Positions 62,472 to 64,000 of a DNA stretch of 64,000 nucleotides are shown here, piece after piece. Position 1 is the stretch's first letter. Each line of letters begins with the position of its first letter. The translations under genes were made by a program, and so were the position numbers. This DNA comes from Desulfovibrionaceae bacterium (GTDB taxonomy: Bacteria; Desulfobacterota; Desulfovibrionia; Desulfovibrionales; Desulfovibrionaceae): positions 1-64,000 of the forward strand of contig JAVHLG010000013.1 of assembly GCA_031082225.1 (NCBI GenBank), read 5' to 3'. The notes beneath the pieces were generated by a model. It was not told the origin of the DNA and made no database searches. It saw only the letters and a program-made list of their open reading frames with translations.

Positions 62472-63173
62472 ATGAAGGACGCTTTGAGGAAACTCCAAAC
62501 AGACATCGGCCACGTTTTTTCGGACCTGGCGCTCCTGGAAACGGCCCTGACCCACAGCTCCCACGCCAACGAATCGGCAAACCCCGCCGAGCACAACGAA
62601 CGCCTGGAATTTTTAGGCGACGCGGTTCTCGAACTGTGCGTCTCCGAGGAACTCTTTGTGCGGTTTCCCCAGGCCACGGAAGGGGCCCTGACGCTTTTGC
62701 GCTCGAAGCTGGTCAGCGAACCGGCCCTGGCGGAACTGGCCCGGACCTGTGACCTCGACCGGTGCCTCCGGCTGGGAAAGGGAGAGGAGAGTCAGGGAGG
62801 ACGGCAGCGGGCCTCGCTTTTAAGCGACGCCCTGGAGGCGGTTTTCGCGGCGGTGTTTCTGGACGGGGGCTTCGATGCCGCGCGACGTTCCATCCGCAAG
62901 GTCTTCGCCGACATGTGGCCCGAGTCCCTGGTGGAACCCAAGTCCAAGGACTACAAAAGCCGCCTTCAGGAACTGACCCAGAAGCGATTCAAGGCCAGAC
63001 CCGTGTATGCCCTGGCCGACAGCCGGGGACCGGAGCATGAAAAGATGTTCGAGGTGCGCCTGACCCTGCCGGACGGCCACGCGGTCACGGCCTCGGGATC
63101 GAGCGTCAAAAAGGCCGAGCAGCAGGCCGCCAGAAAGGCCCTGGGCGATATCCGGGATGCCCTTGACCCGTGA
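62472..63173 (+). CDS. rnc: Ribonuclease III
   Basis: RNase III cuts double-stranded RNA in rRNA and mRNA maturation. The 233-residue protein has the catalytic signature [12 protein letters not shown] at residues 43-54, the second acidic site [16 protein letters not shown] (around 117-132), and a C-terminal dsRNA-binding domain (about 158-228; [31 protein letters not shown]). AAGG lies 8 bases before the ATG. The last four codons, L-D-P-stop, form the first bases of a 62-base tandem repeat, and a strong terminator follows. Confidence 0.97.
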   Translation: MKDALRKLQTDIGHVFSDLALLETALTHSSHANESANPAEHNERLEFLGDAVLELCVSEELFVRFPQATEGALTLLRSKLVSEPALAELARTCDLDRCLRLGKGEESQGGRQRASLLSDALEAVFAAVFLDGGFDAARRSIRKVFADMWPESLVEPKSKDYKSRLQELTQKRFKARPVYALADSRGPEHEKMFEVRLTLPDGHAVTASGSSVKKAEQQAARKALGDIRDALDP

Positions 63174-63310
63174 ACCCCTTTCCGACAGGGAAGCCGATCC
63201 CGGCGACGCAATGGACCGTTTGTCTTGACCCGTGAAACCCGTTCCGACGGGGAAGCCGGTCCCGGCGACGGAGAGGACCGTTCGTCTTGACCCGGAAACC
63301 CTTTCCGACC
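63162..63310 (+). repeat. 62-base tandem repeat at the 3' end of rnc
   Basis: CTTGACCCG occurs at 63162, 63224 and 63286, an exact 62-base period. Units one and two are full copies (63162-63223 and 63224-63285) with about a dozen differences; the third is partial and runs into the terminator. Each unit includes TTCCGAC-GGGAAGCCG and CCCGGCGACG. The first unit covers the rnc stop codon, so the repeat grew from the gene's own end or inserted there. Confidence 0.85.
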
Positions 63311-63354
63311 AGGGAGGGATCCCCATGATCCCCTCCTCCCTGGTCGTTTTTTTT
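63306..63354 (+). terminator. Strong intrinsic terminator of rnc
   Basis: CGACCAGGGAGG (63306-63317) pairs perfectly with CCTCCCTGGTCG (63335-63346), followed by eight T residues. It ends the rnc transcript and lies 70 bases before the 3' end of the convergent flagellin gene. Confidence 0.95.
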
Positions 63355-63424
63355 CCAATGCGCCGACTCTTGGCCCCCGGCCGTCTTTCAGGCCGCGAGG
63401 GGAGCGTCGGACTCATGACGGCGG

Positions 63425-64000
63425 TTATCCGCCGATAAGCTGCATGGCCAGCTTGGGCAGCGAGTTGGCCTGGGCCAGCATGGCCACTGCGGCCTGGGTG
63501 AGAATCTGCTCCCGCACGAACTCGGTCATCTCCGCCGCCACATCCACGTCGGAAATGCGCGACTCGGCGGCCTGCAGGTTCTCGGACTGGATCTGGAGGT
63601 TGGAGATGGTGTTCTCCAGCCGGTTCTGCAAGGCGCCCAGGTTGGCCCGGATCTTGTCCTTGGAGATGATGGCCTGGTTGATCATGTCCAGACTGAGCTG
63701 CGCGGCCTGCTGGGTGGAGATGCTGTTGCCGGCCTGCAGGCCCAGCCCGAAGGCGGAGGCCGTGCTGTTGCCGATCTGGATGTAATAGTAGTCCTCGGCG
63801 CTGGAGTTCCCGGTCCCGAAATGGATCTTCAACCGACCCACCGGGGTCAGGCCCGAGCCGTCGTGCGTGGCGGACGAAAGATTGCCGTTTAAGAGATAGA
63901 TGCCATTGAAGTCCGTGGCCAGGGCGATTCGGGTGATTTCCGAGGCCATTGCCTGATATTCGGAATCGATGATCATGCGCTGGTCGGAGTTGTAGGTGCC
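63425..64000 (-). CDS. Flagellin, C-terminal part (N-terminus beyond window)
   Basis: The frame enters from the right edge and reads GTYNSDQRMIIDSEYQAMAS, so the gene continues beyond position 64000. Typical flagellin features are FNGIYLLNG, a short variable D2/D3-like part, and the conserved C-terminal D1/D0 region: LGALQNRLENTISNLQIQSE, ESRISDVDVAAEMTEFVREQ and ILTQAAVAMLAQANSLPKLA. It is the filament protein exported by the flagellar type III system. The promoter, likely sigma-28 or sigma-54, lies outside. Confidence 0.95.
   Translation of the reverse strand, partial: GTYNSDQRMIIDSEYQAMASEITRIALATDFNGIYLLNGNLSSATHDGSGLTPVGRLKIHFGTGNSSAEDYYYIQIGNSTASAFGLGLQAGNSISTQQAAQLSLDMINQAIISKDKIRANLGALQNRLENTISNLQIQSENLQAAESRISDVDVAAEMTEFVREQILTQAAVAMLAQANSLPKLAMQLIGG

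Overview
The window reads as chromosome of a high-GC, anaerobic deltaproteobacterium of the Desulfovibrio type (Desulfovibrionaceae). The evidence is the gene set: nifE-nifN-nifB behind a sigma-54 promoter, a four-gene electron-transfer operon of the Flx (flavin oxidoreductase/MvhD) kind, a small Desulfovibrio-like ferredoxin, HypF for NiFe-hydrogenase maturation, a DhnA-type class I aldolase, a BioD-DRTGG protein, many GGDEF/EAL proteins and a polar-type flagellin. Most of the sequence is strongly GC-rich. Two AT-richer islands (about 4640-5945 and 13450-15490) and AT-rich stretches near 39250-39760 and 44300-44470 stand out.

Layout. 1-4570: a truncated DMT exporter, a class I aminotransferase and a thioredoxin-fold DUF255 protein. 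4571-5945: an AT-richer spacer with two broken genes. 5951-10067: sigma-54 promoter and the nifENB operon. 10453-13221: uvrA. 13571-15695: an AT-richer Cache-GGDEF gene and a remnant of a RelE toxin. 15695-18518 (minus): a split threonine/serine exporter, a VanZ-like protein and htpX. 19303-22414: a small conserved protein, ribF and a ClC channel with CBS domains. 22398-26151 (minus): RsmB/NOP methyltransferase, PAS-GGDEF and aldolase, with a divergent DedA gene. 26936-30839: two inverted copies of a ~95-base repeat bracket a secreted glycosidase and a periplasmic FG-GAP protein. 31057-34120: branched-chain amino-acid-type permeases and binding protein without ATPases. 34229-39247: RluA-type pseudouridine synthase, a RelE/HigBA toxin-antitoxin pair, a DUF362 protein and hypF. 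39763-45001: a CI-like repressor, the flx operon in D-C-B-A order, and an HTH-less paralogue of the repressor. 45005-48908 (minus): a tightly overlapping operon of kinase-like protein, UspA, RluD-CoaE fusion and rhomboid protease. 49054-52404: alcohol dehydrogenase, outer-membrane barrel, orphan XRE protein, a 50-residue protein and ferredoxin. 52720-56186: a translationally coupled pair of c-di-GMP proteins. 56509-63173: a 1086-residue repeat protein, two small proteins, a BioD-DRTGG protein and RNase III. 63425-64000: the C-terminus of flagellin.

How they work together: NifE/NifN/NifB make the nitrogenase cofactor, but no nifHDK is present here, so the structural genes must lie elsewhere. 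The Flx-type operon would move electrons from NAD(P)H through flavin and Fe-S clusters to an MvhD-like subunit, yet the usual HdrABC partner is not adjacent. Four GGDEF proteins plus flagellin point to c-di-GMP control of surface behaviour.

The least explained items are a two-copy structured intergenic element (2305-2453 and 10097-10249) whose stems keep pairing while changing sequence, the pair of S24-type regulators lacking the catalytic serine that bracket the flx operon, the inverted repeat pair at 26.9/30.8 kb, and a 62-base tandem repeat starting in the last codons of rnc. All functional calls rest on reading motifs by eye; no database search was run.
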